Position numbers and translations under genes: made by a program. A DNA stretch of 47,260 nucleotides from an uncultured Clostridia bacterium (GTDB lineage: Bacteria; Bacillota; Clostridia; Christensenellales; Borkfalkiaceae). This document shows, piece after piece, positions 25,161 through 32,194 of the stretch (position 1 is the stretch's first letter; every line of letters begins with the position of its first letter). The notes beneath the pieces are model-generated. The model was not told where the DNA came from, made no database searches, and was given only the letters and a program-made list of their open reading frames with translations. The DNA lies in contig CANQBW010000007.1 of assembly GCA_947589565.1 (NCBI GenBank), positions 1-47,260 on the forward strand. Reading direction: 5' to 3'.

Positions 25161-26806
25161 AGAGAATCTGTGCGATCTTTTTGGGAGTTGCAATGCTTTT
25201 CCCTCCCCTCGTCCTGCTTTCGGGCTGCAAAGGAAGCGAAAAGCCGGACGTCATCTTAAAAGTCTACAACTGGGAAGAATACATCGACGAGGGCGACGAG
25301 GGCACCCTCATCTACGACGAACTGCATGAGTTCGACGAGAAGGGAAAGCCCGTTCTGGACGCAAGCGGCAACCATGTCCACATCGAATCCGACCTCGTGA
25401 ACGACGACTTCTTCGAATGGTACGAAGAGACGACGGGGATCCCCCTCTCTCCCGAGGCAAATCCTCTTCTCGAGGACTTCGAACTCTGGTATGAAAAGAC
25501 CTACGGGATCAAAGTGCAGGTCGAATACTCCACCTTCGGCACCAATGAGGACATGTACAACGAGATCGTCCTCGGGAACGAGTACGACCTTCTCTGCCCC
25601 TCCGACTACATGATCATGAAACTTGCGGCGGAAGGGAGACTCGAGAAGTACGACGAGAGCTTCTTCGACGAATCGGATGAAAACAACTACTATATCCGCA
25701 ACGTCTCCCCCTTCATCAGAGAGAAATTCGAGACGAACGGCGGGCTCGAGGGCAAGGACTACAGTTGGAGCGAGTATGCAGCCGGCTACATGTGGGGCAC
25801 AACGGGATTTGTCTACAATCCCGAGATCATCTCGGAGGAGACCCTTAAGGAGCTCGATTGGGAGGTCTACATCGAGAAGGGAGACAAATTTACCAATAAA
25901 ATCACCGCAAAGGACAACGTGCGGGACACCTACTTCGCGGCGCTCGGGCTTGCCTTCCTCGAGGAGCTGACCGACCTTAAGAGCCGCCGCGACGCAGGCG
26001 AGATCGACGAAGAGACCTACATCTTCGAGATCACAAGGATCTTCAACGACACCTCGGAGGAGACCATCGAGCGGGTGGAGCCCATTCTCAACGAGATCAA
26101 GAAGAACATCTACAGCTTCGAGACGGACACGGGTAAGTCCGACCTCGTCAACGGGACGATCAACCTGAACTATGCCTGGAGCGGCGACGCCGTCTATGCC
26201 ATGGACGTGGCGGAGGAGGAGAACGACTGCATGTTCAACTACTTCGTCCCCGAGAGCGGTTCAAACCTCTGGTTCGACGGCTGGGTGATGCCCAAGGGAG
26301 TCACGGAGCGCGGCACCAAGCACGCGGCGCAGGCGTTTGTCAACTTCATGTCCATGCCCTACAACGCGATGCGGAACAGCTACTACATCGGCTACACCTC
26401 CGCGATCGCGGGCGAAAACGCCGAAATGCTCGACTATGCCGACTATCTCTATGGGGAAGAGGAGTCGGAGGACACCGTCGAGTACAATCTGAGCTGGTTC
26501 TTCGACGATGAGGACGCCGTCATCTTCGCCGACGAGGAGCAGGCGACAAGGCGTCAGCTCTATGCGCAGTACCCTCCCGAAGAGGTGATGGCGCGCTGTG
26601 CGGTCATGGACTTCTACGGCGCGGAAGCAAACGCGAGGATCAACGAACTGTGGTCCCGCGTCAAGGCGGAGACCCTCGACGCCTGGGCGATCATCGTCAT
26701 CTGCGTCACCGTCGCCGCGATCGTACTCTTCTTCGTCGTCGTCAAATTCGGCGGCAAGATCGACTTCTTCCGCAGAAAACCCAAGAAGGGATATAGGAAA
26801 ATCTAA
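25157..26806 (+). CDS. potD: Polyamine-binding lipoprotein PotD, enlarged and with a C-terminal helix
   Basis: A 549-residue protein (usual length about 350). The lipobox LLSGC gives lipidated Cys near residue 23. The binding fold starts with VYNWEEYID and goes on with STFGTNEDMYNEIVLGNEYD, LLCPSDYMIMKLA, and later VNGTINLNYAWSGDAVYAMD. Two oddities are visible. About 65 residues are inserted after VYNWEEYID, with a near-duplicated segment (FFEWYEETTGIPL and FELWYEKTYGIKV). A membrane helix follows the binding domain near the C-terminus (AWAIIVICVTVAAIVLFFVV) with a basic tail. The protein could be held by both a lipid and a helix. It is the last gene of the operon; a C-type hairpin begins directly after its stop. 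Confidence 0.88.
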   Translation: MKRICAIFLGVAMLFPPLVLLSGCKGSEKPDVILKVYNWEEYIDEGDEGTLIYDELHEFDEKGKPVLDASGNHVHIESDLVNDDFFEWYEETTGIPLSPEANPLLEDFELWYEKTYGIKVQVEYSTFGTNEDMYNEIVLGNEYDLLCPSDYMIMKLAAEGRLEKYDESFFDESDENNYYIRNVSPFIREKFETNGGLEGKDYSWSEYAAGYMWGTTGFVYNPEIISEETLKELDWEVYIEKGDKFTNKITAKDNVRDTYFAALGLAFLEELTDLKSRRDAGEIDEETYIFEITRIFNDTSEETIERVEPILNEIKKNIYSFETDTGKSDLVNGTINLNYAWSGDAVYAMDVAEEENDCMFNYFVPESGSNLWFDGWVMPKGVTERGTKHAAQAFVNFMSMPYNAMRNSYYIGYTSAIAGENAEMLDYADYLYGEEESEDTVEYNLSWFFDDEDAVIFADEEQATRRQLYAQYPPEEVMARCAVMDFYGAEANARINELWSRVKAETLDAWAIIVICVTVAAIVLFFVVVKFGGKIDFFRRKPKKGYRKI

Positions 26807-27371
26807 TTTCGTCGAAAAGCTCGCTTCGCGATCTTTCTCGACGAGGAAATAAGCTCTCGAGTTCCCACAACCCCGTCCTCAAAATCGTTTCAAAGGACAA
26901 TGTGCGTCCTGTAGGGCGCAAACAGGGGGCGCTGCCGCAGAATGGCGATTCTGCTCCGCGCAGTTTGTTTAGAACAAAGGGCGAGATGTTTCGACGACGC
27001 CGCGCCGCCTGCAATATGCAGGCGGCGCGGCTGCTCAACATGACAGGAAGGAACGTACAAAGCGATGTCATTCCGAGCATAGTCGACGACGCGCCATTCT
27101 ATTGTTTTCTCGAAGCGCGGCGCACGAGCCCCTTCCCTGTCACCCTGAGCGTAGTCGAAGGGTCTCGTCCTTAGGAAAGGGGCGAGTAAGAATCTCGCCC
27201 TTTGTTCTAAATTCACTGCGCGAGGCAAGGTTCCCTTGCCGGAGCGGCACCCCATTTGCCGAACCCCTTCGGCTTATTGTTGTTTGAAACGAACGAGACG
27301 ACCAGGCTGTGGGAACTCGAGAGTCCATTTCCTCGAAGGAAATATTTCCGCAGGAAAGATTTCCTTCGAAA
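26807..27371. repeat. Repeat block bounded by inverted C-type hairpins
   Basis: A C hairpin starts on the base after the potD stop codon and an inverted C ends at 27371, just outside the rnpB terminator. Subterminal sequences are also inverted copies (CTCTCGAGTTCCCACA near 26853 against TGTGGGAACTCGAGAG near 27308). Inside are B-type palindromes, one of which (26988-27045) holds the stem CGCGCCGCCTGCA/TGCAGGCGGCGCG in its centre. Confidence 0.65.
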
Positions 27372-27377
27372 CAGAAA

Positions 27378-27408
27378 CGCCCCCGTGCAAGATTCTTGCA
27401 CGGGGGCG
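27378..27408 (-). terminator. Hairpin terminator of rnpB
   Basis: CGCCCCCGTGCAAGA (27378-27392) pairs with TCTTGCACGGGGGCG (27394-27408). It directly follows the 3' end of RNase P RNA; the T-tract after it on the minus strand is weak (GTTTCTGTTT). Confidence 0.7.
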
Positions 27409-27410
27409 GA

Positions 27411-27760
27411 TCCGAGTGGACCTGTAAGCCGGGTTCTGTCGTGTGCTGCCATTTATCTAAGCCTGCCGTCACCGGTAGGCTTCAGCGTTATTCACGGCTT
27501 GACTCGGGCGGGCAACCCATATGAGCCAAGCCCAAACTTGCATCGGACGGGGTTTACATGGCACGGGGCGTTACCGTCCCGTCGGTGAGCTCTTACCTCG
27601 CCTTTCCATCCTTGCTCCGCTTTTATCAAGCGGGGCGGTCTATTTCTGTTGCACTTTCCTTAAAGTCGCCTTCACCTGACGTTATCAGGCGTCCTGCCCT
27701 GCGATGCCCGGACTTTCCTCATCGCACTCTCGTGCGCCGCGGCAGCATAGTCCGCTCGGA
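27411..27760 (-). ncRNA. rnpB: RNase P RNA component, bacterial type A
   Basis: On the minus strand, conserved blocks appear in order: GAGGAAAGTCCGGGC near the 5' end, GGGTAAGAGC-like P10/11 sequence (here GGTAAGAGCTCACCG), and ACAGAACCCGGCTTACAGG at the 3' end. The terminal stem P1 pairs 27751-27760 (5') with 27411-27420 (3'). The ribozyme removes 5' leaders from pre-tRNAs together with the RnpA protein. Length is about 350 nt. A TTGCTT-17-TAAGAT promoter lies directly upstream. Confidence 0.95.
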
Positions 27761-27767
27761 TTTTTTC

Positions 27768-27796
27768 ATCTTATCAAATTTCCGAAAAAAAAGCAA
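27768..27796 (-). promoter_or_regulatory. Promoter of rnpB
   Basis: On the minus strand TTGCTT (27796-27791), 17-bp spacer and TAAGAT (27773-27768); start expected near 27761. The -35 is the 3' arm of the terminator of the preceding gene. The tRNA-Ser gene has the same TTGCTT and spacing. Confidence 0.65.
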
Positions 27797-27812
27797 GCGA
27801 AACGCTTGCTTG
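27785..27812 (-). terminator. Intrinsic terminator of the membrane-protein pair
   Basis: On the minus strand AAGCAAGCG (27811-27803), TTT, CGCTTGCTT (27799-27791), then a T-run (27790-27785). It lies 27 bp after the stop at 27839. Confidence 0.8.
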
Positions 27813-27838
27813 AAAGAAATTTTCTTTTTATCGTTATC

Positions 27839-28801
27839 TTACTCCCCCATGCCGTCCGGCATTCCGTCCGCGCCCGAGATCTTGCGGAAAGAGACAAAGT
27901 ACTTTTTGTTGTTTTCCTCATAGTAGTACACGAATTGCAGGCAGAGAATGAAGAAGTAGCTCGCGGGGATCGTGATGAGGAGCATACTGCCGAAGGTAAA
28001 CAGCCCGAAAAGCACATTGATCCCGAAGATAAGGTAGATCGCGACCAAAAAGCTTGAAAGTCTCCCCGCGAATCCCTTCTTCGCGCGGAAACTCTTGCTC
28101 ATTCCCGCCTTGACGGTCATTTCGTCCGTGATGATGGACGGGATCCACGCCGAAATCAAGGTGAGTTTCACGGCGAGCAGCACGATGAACGCCGTCACCG
28201 AGAGGGAGAGTCCCAAAAACACCGTCAGAATGCCGCTCGTCGGGAGCAGCGAGGGCGTGTAGAAGAAGAAAAACCAACATCCCGCGAGCGCGAGCACATC
28301 ATACAGGAAGGAACAGGGCACATAAATGATCTGATAGATCACCGATTTTCTTAAATGCTGGAAGTATGCCGAAGAAAAGCGGGTCTTGGAGTACGCCTGC
28401 ATCTTGTCATTCAGAATGCTGCCCGCGGCGAAGTTCGCCGTGCCGTTCAAAAAGCGGGTGAAGAGATAGATGACGACGATGCCGACGACGGAGGCGATGA
28501 TGGAGCCGATCTTGGTCCCCACCATCTGGAAAAAATCTTTGACCGCGGCAGTGATATTGTCACGGTATCCGTAGAGCACTTCGAAGTTGGGGCTTCCCGT
28601 GGAGAGCTCCTTGAAAAACTCCTTGAAAAGTTCGGTGATCTTGACTGCCTCGGGGCTGTAGACGATGATGTCGAGTCCCCTCTCCAATATGACAAGGACG
28701 AGGCTCATAAATAAGATCCCCGTCACTGCCCGGAACAGCAGGAGCTTGTAGACGTTCCCGAAATTGTCCGTCATCAGACGAAAGGCGTTTCTGAATTTCA
28801 T
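27839..28801 (-). CDS. Uncharacterised polytopic membrane protein
   Basis: A 320-residue protein with about six membrane helices, for example LLLFRAVTGILFMSLVLVIL near the N-terminus, IGSIIASVVGIVVIYLFTRF, and GINVLFGLFTFGSMLLITIP near the C-terminus. The C-terminal tail is short and cytoplasmic, with a GMPDGMG end. I recognise no named family or catalytic motif. It is separated by one nucleotide from the gene upstream, whose product is also a membrane protein, so the two are co-translated and could form one complex. TGGAG precedes ATG 28801 by 7 nt, inside the upstream gene. Confidence 0.75.
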   Translation of the reverse strand: MKFRNAFRLMTDNFGNVYKLLLFRAVTGILFMSLVLVILERGLDIIVYSPEAVKITELFKEFFKELSTGSPNFEVLYGYRDNITAAVKDFFQMVGTKIGSIIASVVGIVVIYLFTRFLNGTANFAAGSILNDKMQAYSKTRFSSAYFQHLRKSVIYQIIYVPCSFLYDVLALAGCWFFFFYTPSLLPTSGILTVFLGLSLSVTAFIVLLAVKLTLISAWIPSIITDEMTVKAGMSKSFRAKKGFAGRLSSFLVAIYLIFGINVLFGLFTFGSMLLITIPASYFFILCLQFVYYYEENNKKYFVSFRKISGADGMPDGMGE

Positions 28802-28802
28802 A

Positions 28803-29651
28803 TTATAACTCCATATAGCTGCGAAGTTTGTCTTCGCGGTCGAGACGGTCGGTCTCGAAGTACAGTGTCTCCATCCGCACGATAAAGCTCAAGTAGAAGA
28901 AGATATACAGGATGATCGCAACGATCCTCGAGATCCATTCGGGTCCCAAAGAACTTGCAAACAGGATCAAAAAGCAGGGCACATAGGAGAGCAGGAAGGA
29001 AAGATACAGCTTTCCCCTTACCCCCACCACGAGCTGGTAGGAATAGAGAAGGGCGCTGTAACTCTTTAGTCCCGTCTGCAGCTTGCAGGGAAGCCACAGA
29101 TAGAGCACGGTGACGACATACAAAAGCGCAGCGATAAAGAGCACAGCCACAAGAAGAAACGCGATGCGCGCCGCGACCTTGGAGGCGGCACGGCTGATCA
29201 TATAGAGCACAGCGGAGAGAATGAGCGCCCAAACTTCATACAATACGACATACATCGCCACAAAGCAGATAAAGGACAGGATCTGCGACTGAAGCTGGGA
29301 CAAAATTCCGCTGAAACTCCTCTTTCCGATGCGCATGTGCTTTTCGACGCACGACATCAAAAGCGCCGAGAAGAGGACAAGACACCCGATCGCAAAGATA
29401 CTGTACACGACGCCGAGGAAGGAGTCGGTGCGGAAGAAGCTGACGGCACGGAAGATCGTCGTAAAATCGAGCTCGAAGGGCCCGAAGATCATCGCGTTCG
29501 AGACCGTCGAGATCGCTTTGAAATCGAGGGAAAGAGACAAAAATACAGCGGGCGCTATCGCAAACGGTAGCACAAACCACAGATTTTTGAAGATGTATTT
29601 CCATTGTTCGACGACGATTCGCATACTCTTCCCCACGGGAGCGGGTATCAT
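28803..29651 (-). CDS. Uncharacterised polytopic membrane protein, partner of the previous gene
   Basis: A 282-residue protein with about six helices (NLWFVLPFAIAPAVFLSLSL, LGVVYSIFAIGCLVLFSALL, VAARIAFLLVAVLFIAALLY) and a charged C-terminal tail (ETDRLDREDKLRSYMEL). No known motif is recognised. The first ATG (29651) is taken; ATG 29624 with GGAAGAG before it is an alternative start. A good promoter is just upstream. Helix layout resembles the companion protein, so the pair may be distant homologues (inference). Confidence 0.75.
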   Translation of the reverse strand: MIPAPVGKSMRIVVEQWKYIFKNLWFVLPFAIAPAVFLSLSLDFKAISTVSNAMIFGPFELDFTTIFRAVSFFRTDSFLGVVYSIFAIGCLVLFSALLMSCVEKHMRIGKRSFSGILSQLQSQILSFICFVAMYVVLYEVWALILSAVLYMISRAASKVAARIAFLLVAVLFIAALLYVVTVLYLWLPCKLQTGLKSYSALLYSYQLVVGVRGKLYLSFLLSYVPCFLILFASSLGPEWISRIVAIILYIFFYLSFIVRMETLYFETDRLDREDKLRSYMEL

Positions 29652-29671
29652 ATTCCCAAAATCCCTATCCT

Positions 29672-29700
29672 ATTATAACGCAAAACGGCGTTTCTGTAAA
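29672..29700 (-). promoter_or_regulatory. Promoter of the membrane-protein pair
   Basis: On the minus strand TTTACA (29700-29695), 17-bp spacer and TATAAT (29677-29672). Confidence 0.7.
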
Positions 29701-29772
29701 GGGTTTTTTGAAAAAATTCACGGAAGAAATCTTTTTTATCATTCTTCCCGCCCCTTTTCTTCAAAAAAGAGA

Positions 29773-29795
29773 AGTATTATGTCTGACATAATACT
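29773..29795. repeat. Perfect 11-1-11 palindrome shared with 3975-4003
   Basis: AGTATTATGTC, T, GACATAATACT. The sequence continues ACTATGCAAAA, as it also does near 3993, so a unit of about 30 bp is repeated. It could be an end of a lost mobile element or a protein-binding dyad. Confidence 0.55.
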
Positions 29796-29861
29796 ATGCA
29801 AAATGGCAAAATTTGAAATTTCGCCCACCCCTTTCCGCAAAAAGAAAATAAATTCCATTGA

Positions 29862-29890
29862 AAAAAGCTCGCTTTCAAAGCGAGCTTTTT
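29862..29890. terminator. Bidirectional intrinsic terminator
   Basis: AAAAAGCTCGCTTT, C, AAAGCGAGCTTTTT: a near-perfect stem with a T-run on both strands. It follows the decayed thioredoxin-like frame on the minus strand. Confidence 0.8.
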
Positions 29891-29894
29891 GTTA

Positions 29895-30116
29895 TCAGGT
29901 GGCTTTTGCCGAGAGGTTGAAGTACAGAATTTCTTCAAAACGTTCTTCGGTCAAGCCACTCGTGATCTCGAAGATGTATCCCCCTTGATCAATAAAGACA
30001 TTTGCAGGCACCCCTTTCGACCAAAATTTGTCATACAGTTGGTCGGTCTCTTTGTTGCAGACTACGTAGATTTTAGCTTGATAACATAGGAAAACGTTTG
30101 CTTTTGCGGGTATTAT
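29895..30116 (-). pseudogene. C-terminal remnant of a thioredoxin-fold (TlpA-like) protein
   Basis: Without any start codon the minus strand reads KANVFLCYQAKIYVVCNKET, then DQLYDKFWSKGVPANVFIDQ, then GGYIFEITSGLTEERFEEIL and a stop at 29895. GVPANVFID...G is the cis-proline segment of TlpA/ResA-type thioredoxins, and the following helix fits. The N-terminal half with the redox CxxC is missing and an in-frame stop lies just upstream. The fragment overlaps the end of the DUF4097 pseudogene, suggesting deletion of the intervening DNA. Confidence 0.6.
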
Positions 30117-31000
30117 TCAATCGTGATCTCAATATCACCCGTGTCTGTATTGATTTCACATCTGCCGCTGTCCACAGATTTTGGAACATCGACATCGCCC
30201 GTATCGGATTGAGCAATAAATATCTTCCCGGAAAGCAAACTGCCTGTAATATCGCCTGTATCGGTTTTGACAAAAATTTCGGTAGCGTCCGAGCCGTCAA
30301 ACTTCACATCGTCCGTGCTTCTCTCAGTAGAAAACTTTTCTGCAATCACATGATTCAAATAAAGATCTCCCGTGCTTCCGTTTGATATAACGCTTTTGCA
30401 CGTAATATCAGTCAGATATGTTTTGCCTGTTGATACACCAATCGTAAAATCTCCCTTGCAAGTCACGCCCGAAACAGTTACCTGGCCTGTGGTAACTTTA
30501 AGGTCAAGTGAGCCGGGGGAGATATTCTCTACACGGATATTTCCTGTACTTGCTTTTACTTGAATCGTCTCAGATACAGACGCATTCAAATTGACGTCAC
30601 CTGTACTTAATGAGATATCGACATTGTTAAAATGAAAATCTTTCGGTATTTCGATATCTCCGGTACTTTCATCAATGAGAAGTGAAGTGTATTTCGTGCA
30701 TGGCAAATAAACCGATATTTTGGAAGAGCTAAAACCGAAGCCGATATAGTCGTACCAAGATTACGGATCTATGCCGACAACAAGCGTATTGTTTTCGACA
30801 GTGACCGAATGCTTTGTGTTTTCGCCTTCATAGCACTCCACGCTGCACTTGCCGTCATCGGAAAGCGCAAAAAACGATATCTGCGGTATCGGTATTGATA
30901 GAGATGCTGTCAAACGCTTCGCTCACTTCGTAACTGTTTGTTTCGTAGTCCGTTTTTGTCAATGGATTTCGCAGAAAAGCAACAAAATGCCCGCAGGTAC
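30113..31000 (-). pseudogene. DUF4097-type beta-repeat surface protein gene, decayed
   Basis: The C-terminal half is open (from an internal ATG at 30706) and consists of repeated strands with STGDIEIP, STGDVNLN, STGNIRVE, TDTGDITG and TDTGDIEI, the DUF4097 pattern. Further upstream on the minus strand the same protein continues: TDYETNSYEVSEAFDSISIN, TDTADIVF; a frame change at a run of six T; SDDGKCSVECYEGENTKHSV; TVENNTLVVGIDP; TAA; then WYDYIGFGFSSSKISVYLPC. One frameshift and one stop therefore separate the N-terminal half. The start and signal region are not recognisable. Function of the family is unknown. Confidence 0.75.
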
Positions 31001-31083
31001 CCTATTTTGACCGAAAAACAACACCTTTCAAACCCCGCATGTAACTTTCCTTTTAAATCTTCTCAAAATCACATAGAAAATGC

Positions 31084-31112
31084 TTGCTTTTTTCGTGATT
31101 TTAAGGTAAAAT
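31084..31112 (+). promoter_or_regulatory. Promoter of tRNA-Ser
   Basis: TTGCTT (31084-31089), 17-bp spacer and TAAAAT (31107-31112), 14 bp before the mature tRNA. Confidence 0.65.
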
Positions 31113-31126
31113 AGACCTGTTTTTAA

Positions 31127-31217
31127 GCAGAGATGTCCGAGCGGCTTAAGGAGCACGATTGGAAATCGTGTGTAGGTCAAAAGCCTACCGGGGGTTCAAA
31201 TCCCCCTCTCTGCGCCA
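31127..31217 (+). tRNA. tRNA-Ser, anticodon GGA
   Basis: Acceptor GCAGAGA (31127-31133) pairs with TCTCTGC (31207-31213). Discriminator G and encoded CCA (31215-31217) follow. The anticodon stem CACGA/TCGTG encloses loop TTGGAAA with anticodon GGA (31161-31163), reading UCC and UCU. A long variable arm (TGTAGGTC...GCCTAC) is typical of serine tRNA. Confidence 0.96.
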
Positions 31218-31419
31218 GACAAAATGCAGTGGAGCCTAAGCTCCGCTGCTTTTTGTATAAACAAATACAGAGAGGGATTTGAGGGTGGAGGCGCGAACGG
31301 GAGTGAGCGGTTTGCGGTCGAATTGCAGGAAAGCAAGACGGTTTGCCGCAAACTGAACAGCCCGGTGGGCTGTTCACCGGGGCGCGCCGCTAAAGGCGCA
31401 AATCCCCCTCTCTGCGCCA
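31197..31419 (+). repeat. Direct repeat of the tRNA-Ser 3' end
   Basis: The last 21 bases of the tRNA gene (CAAATCCCCCTCTCTGCGCC plus A, 31197-31217) recur exactly about 200 bp downstream (ending near 31419). A partial inverted copy (CAGAGAGGGATTTG, about 31270-31283) lies between them, and another (CAGAGGGGGATTTGCGCC) near 31582-31599. The pattern resembles attachment-site duplication by an integrase that targets tRNA 3' ends, with the element itself gone. Confidence 0.6.
31226..31256 (+). terminator. Intrinsic terminator of tRNA-Ser
   Basis: GCAGTGGAGC (31226-31235), CTAA, GCTCCGCTGC (31240-31249), then TTTTTGT. A near copy of this hairpin with the same downstream TTTTTGTATAAA lies at about 31540-31575. 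Confidence 0.85.
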
Positions 31420-31444
31420 TCGTCGCCGCAAGGTGATGTTTTGA

Positions 31445-31597
31445 AGCGGTTGCCTTTTGGCAACCGCTATCCTTTTATCACCTGCGGCTCCTCTTCCCAA
31501 AAAATCTTTCTTCGAAATCTTTTTCGGGAGCCCTATAAAGCCGCGGAGCCTTCGCTCCGCTGCTTTTTGTATAAATGAATACAGAGGGGGATTTGCG
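31445..31597. repeat. Hairpin and second copy of the tRNA terminator module
   Basis: AGCGGTTGCC, TTTT, GGCAACCGCT (31445-31468) is followed by ATCCTTTT. At about 31540-31597 the terminator-like unit GCGGAGCCTTCGCTCCGCTG with TTTTTGTATAAA and ATACAGAG recurs. No gene is visible in 31220-31597. Confidence 0.6.
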
Positions 31598-31630
31598 CCA
31601 GAAAAAGACAGGTTTATTCCTGTCTTTCTT
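31598..31630 (-). terminator. Terminator with the stop codon in its loop
   Basis: On the minus strand AAAGACAGG (31627-31619), loop AATAAA, CCTGTCTTT (31612-31604), then TTC. The TAA stop of the gene at 31614 lies in the loop. Confidence 0.65.
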
Positions 31631-32117
31631 TTTCGTCTATTTGCTCGTCACTATTCTCCGCTTCCGGAACGGGAGGTTCTTCGATTTCAACGGTCACACC
31701 GATGACGTTGCACAGGACAAGCTCCAAGTTGTCGGAGCCGACTTGTCCCTTGAAGATGACACAACTTTCCAAGGAAGAATAGCTGCACCGCTCGATCCGG
31801 AACTCCCCTTTCGCCAGATACTTTTGAAGGTTCGAAAGTTTGATCTCCTTGACCATGCCGAATCGCACGCGATCGATCTCAAAAGAGAGGGATGGGTCGT
31901 CGTAAAATTCAAAGATCAATTTGCATTTCCCCGTAAGCTCCGTTTCTCTGCCGTATTCGTCCAACCAAAAGACGCCCTCCTCGAACCCGAGGACAGCTTG
32001 CATTCCCTCTACGTTCAAAGACGAAATCGCCGTGCCATGAAATCCATACCTGTATAGGATACTCATGCAGACTTCCATTTCCTTCATCTTCAGTTCTTTC
32101 AATCCGTCAAGATTCAT
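31614..32117 (-). CDS. Uncharacterised 167-residue protein
   Basis: Reads MNLDGLKELKMKEMEVCMSI, with SSLNVEGMQAVLGFEEGVFW and LTGKCKLIFEFYDDPSLSFE in the middle and a very acidic tail (EEPPVPEAENSDEQIDEKER). No signal peptide or membrane helix is visible. It looks like a small cytoplasmic beta-rich domain with a disordered tail, and I recognise no family. ATG 32117 is chosen because GAGGAGG precedes it; the longer frame would run through a terminator. It lies downstream of the coiled-coil membrane protein gene, separated by a terminator-like hairpin, so its expression may depend on readthrough. Confidence 0.65.
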   Translation of the reverse strand: MNLDGLKELKMKEMEVCMSILYRYGFHGTAISSLNVEGMQAVLGFEEGVFWLDEYGRETELTGKCKLIFEFYDDPSLSFEIDRVRFGMVKEIKLSNLQKYLAKGEFRIERCSYSSLESCVIFKGQVGSDNLELVLCNVIGVTVEIEEPPVPEAENSDEQIDEKERQE

Positions 32118-32134
32118 TTTTCCGCCCCTCCTCG

Positions 32135-32178
32135 TTTTAAAAGAAAACATCCCCAAAGCGGTCAAACTTCGGGGATGT
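32135..32178 (-). terminator. Intercistronic terminator-like hairpin
   Basis: On the minus strand ACATCCCCGAAG (32178-32167) pairs with CTTTGGGGATGT (32158-32147), then TTTCTTTT. It sits 17 bp after the stop at 32195 and 18 bp before the next start at 32117. Confidence 0.75.
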
Positions 32179-32194
32179 ATCGAGTTTTTGAAAT

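Noticed and set aside
30113-30706. Intact 197-residue DUF4097 protein
   Set aside because: Its ATG is internal. Homologous coding sequence continues upstream across a TAA and a frameshift, so the gene is treated as a pseudogene.
31224-31436. 70-codon plus-strand frame between the duplicated tRNA ends
   Set aside because: It runs through the tRNA terminator and repeat copies, has no ribosome site and no sensible composition.
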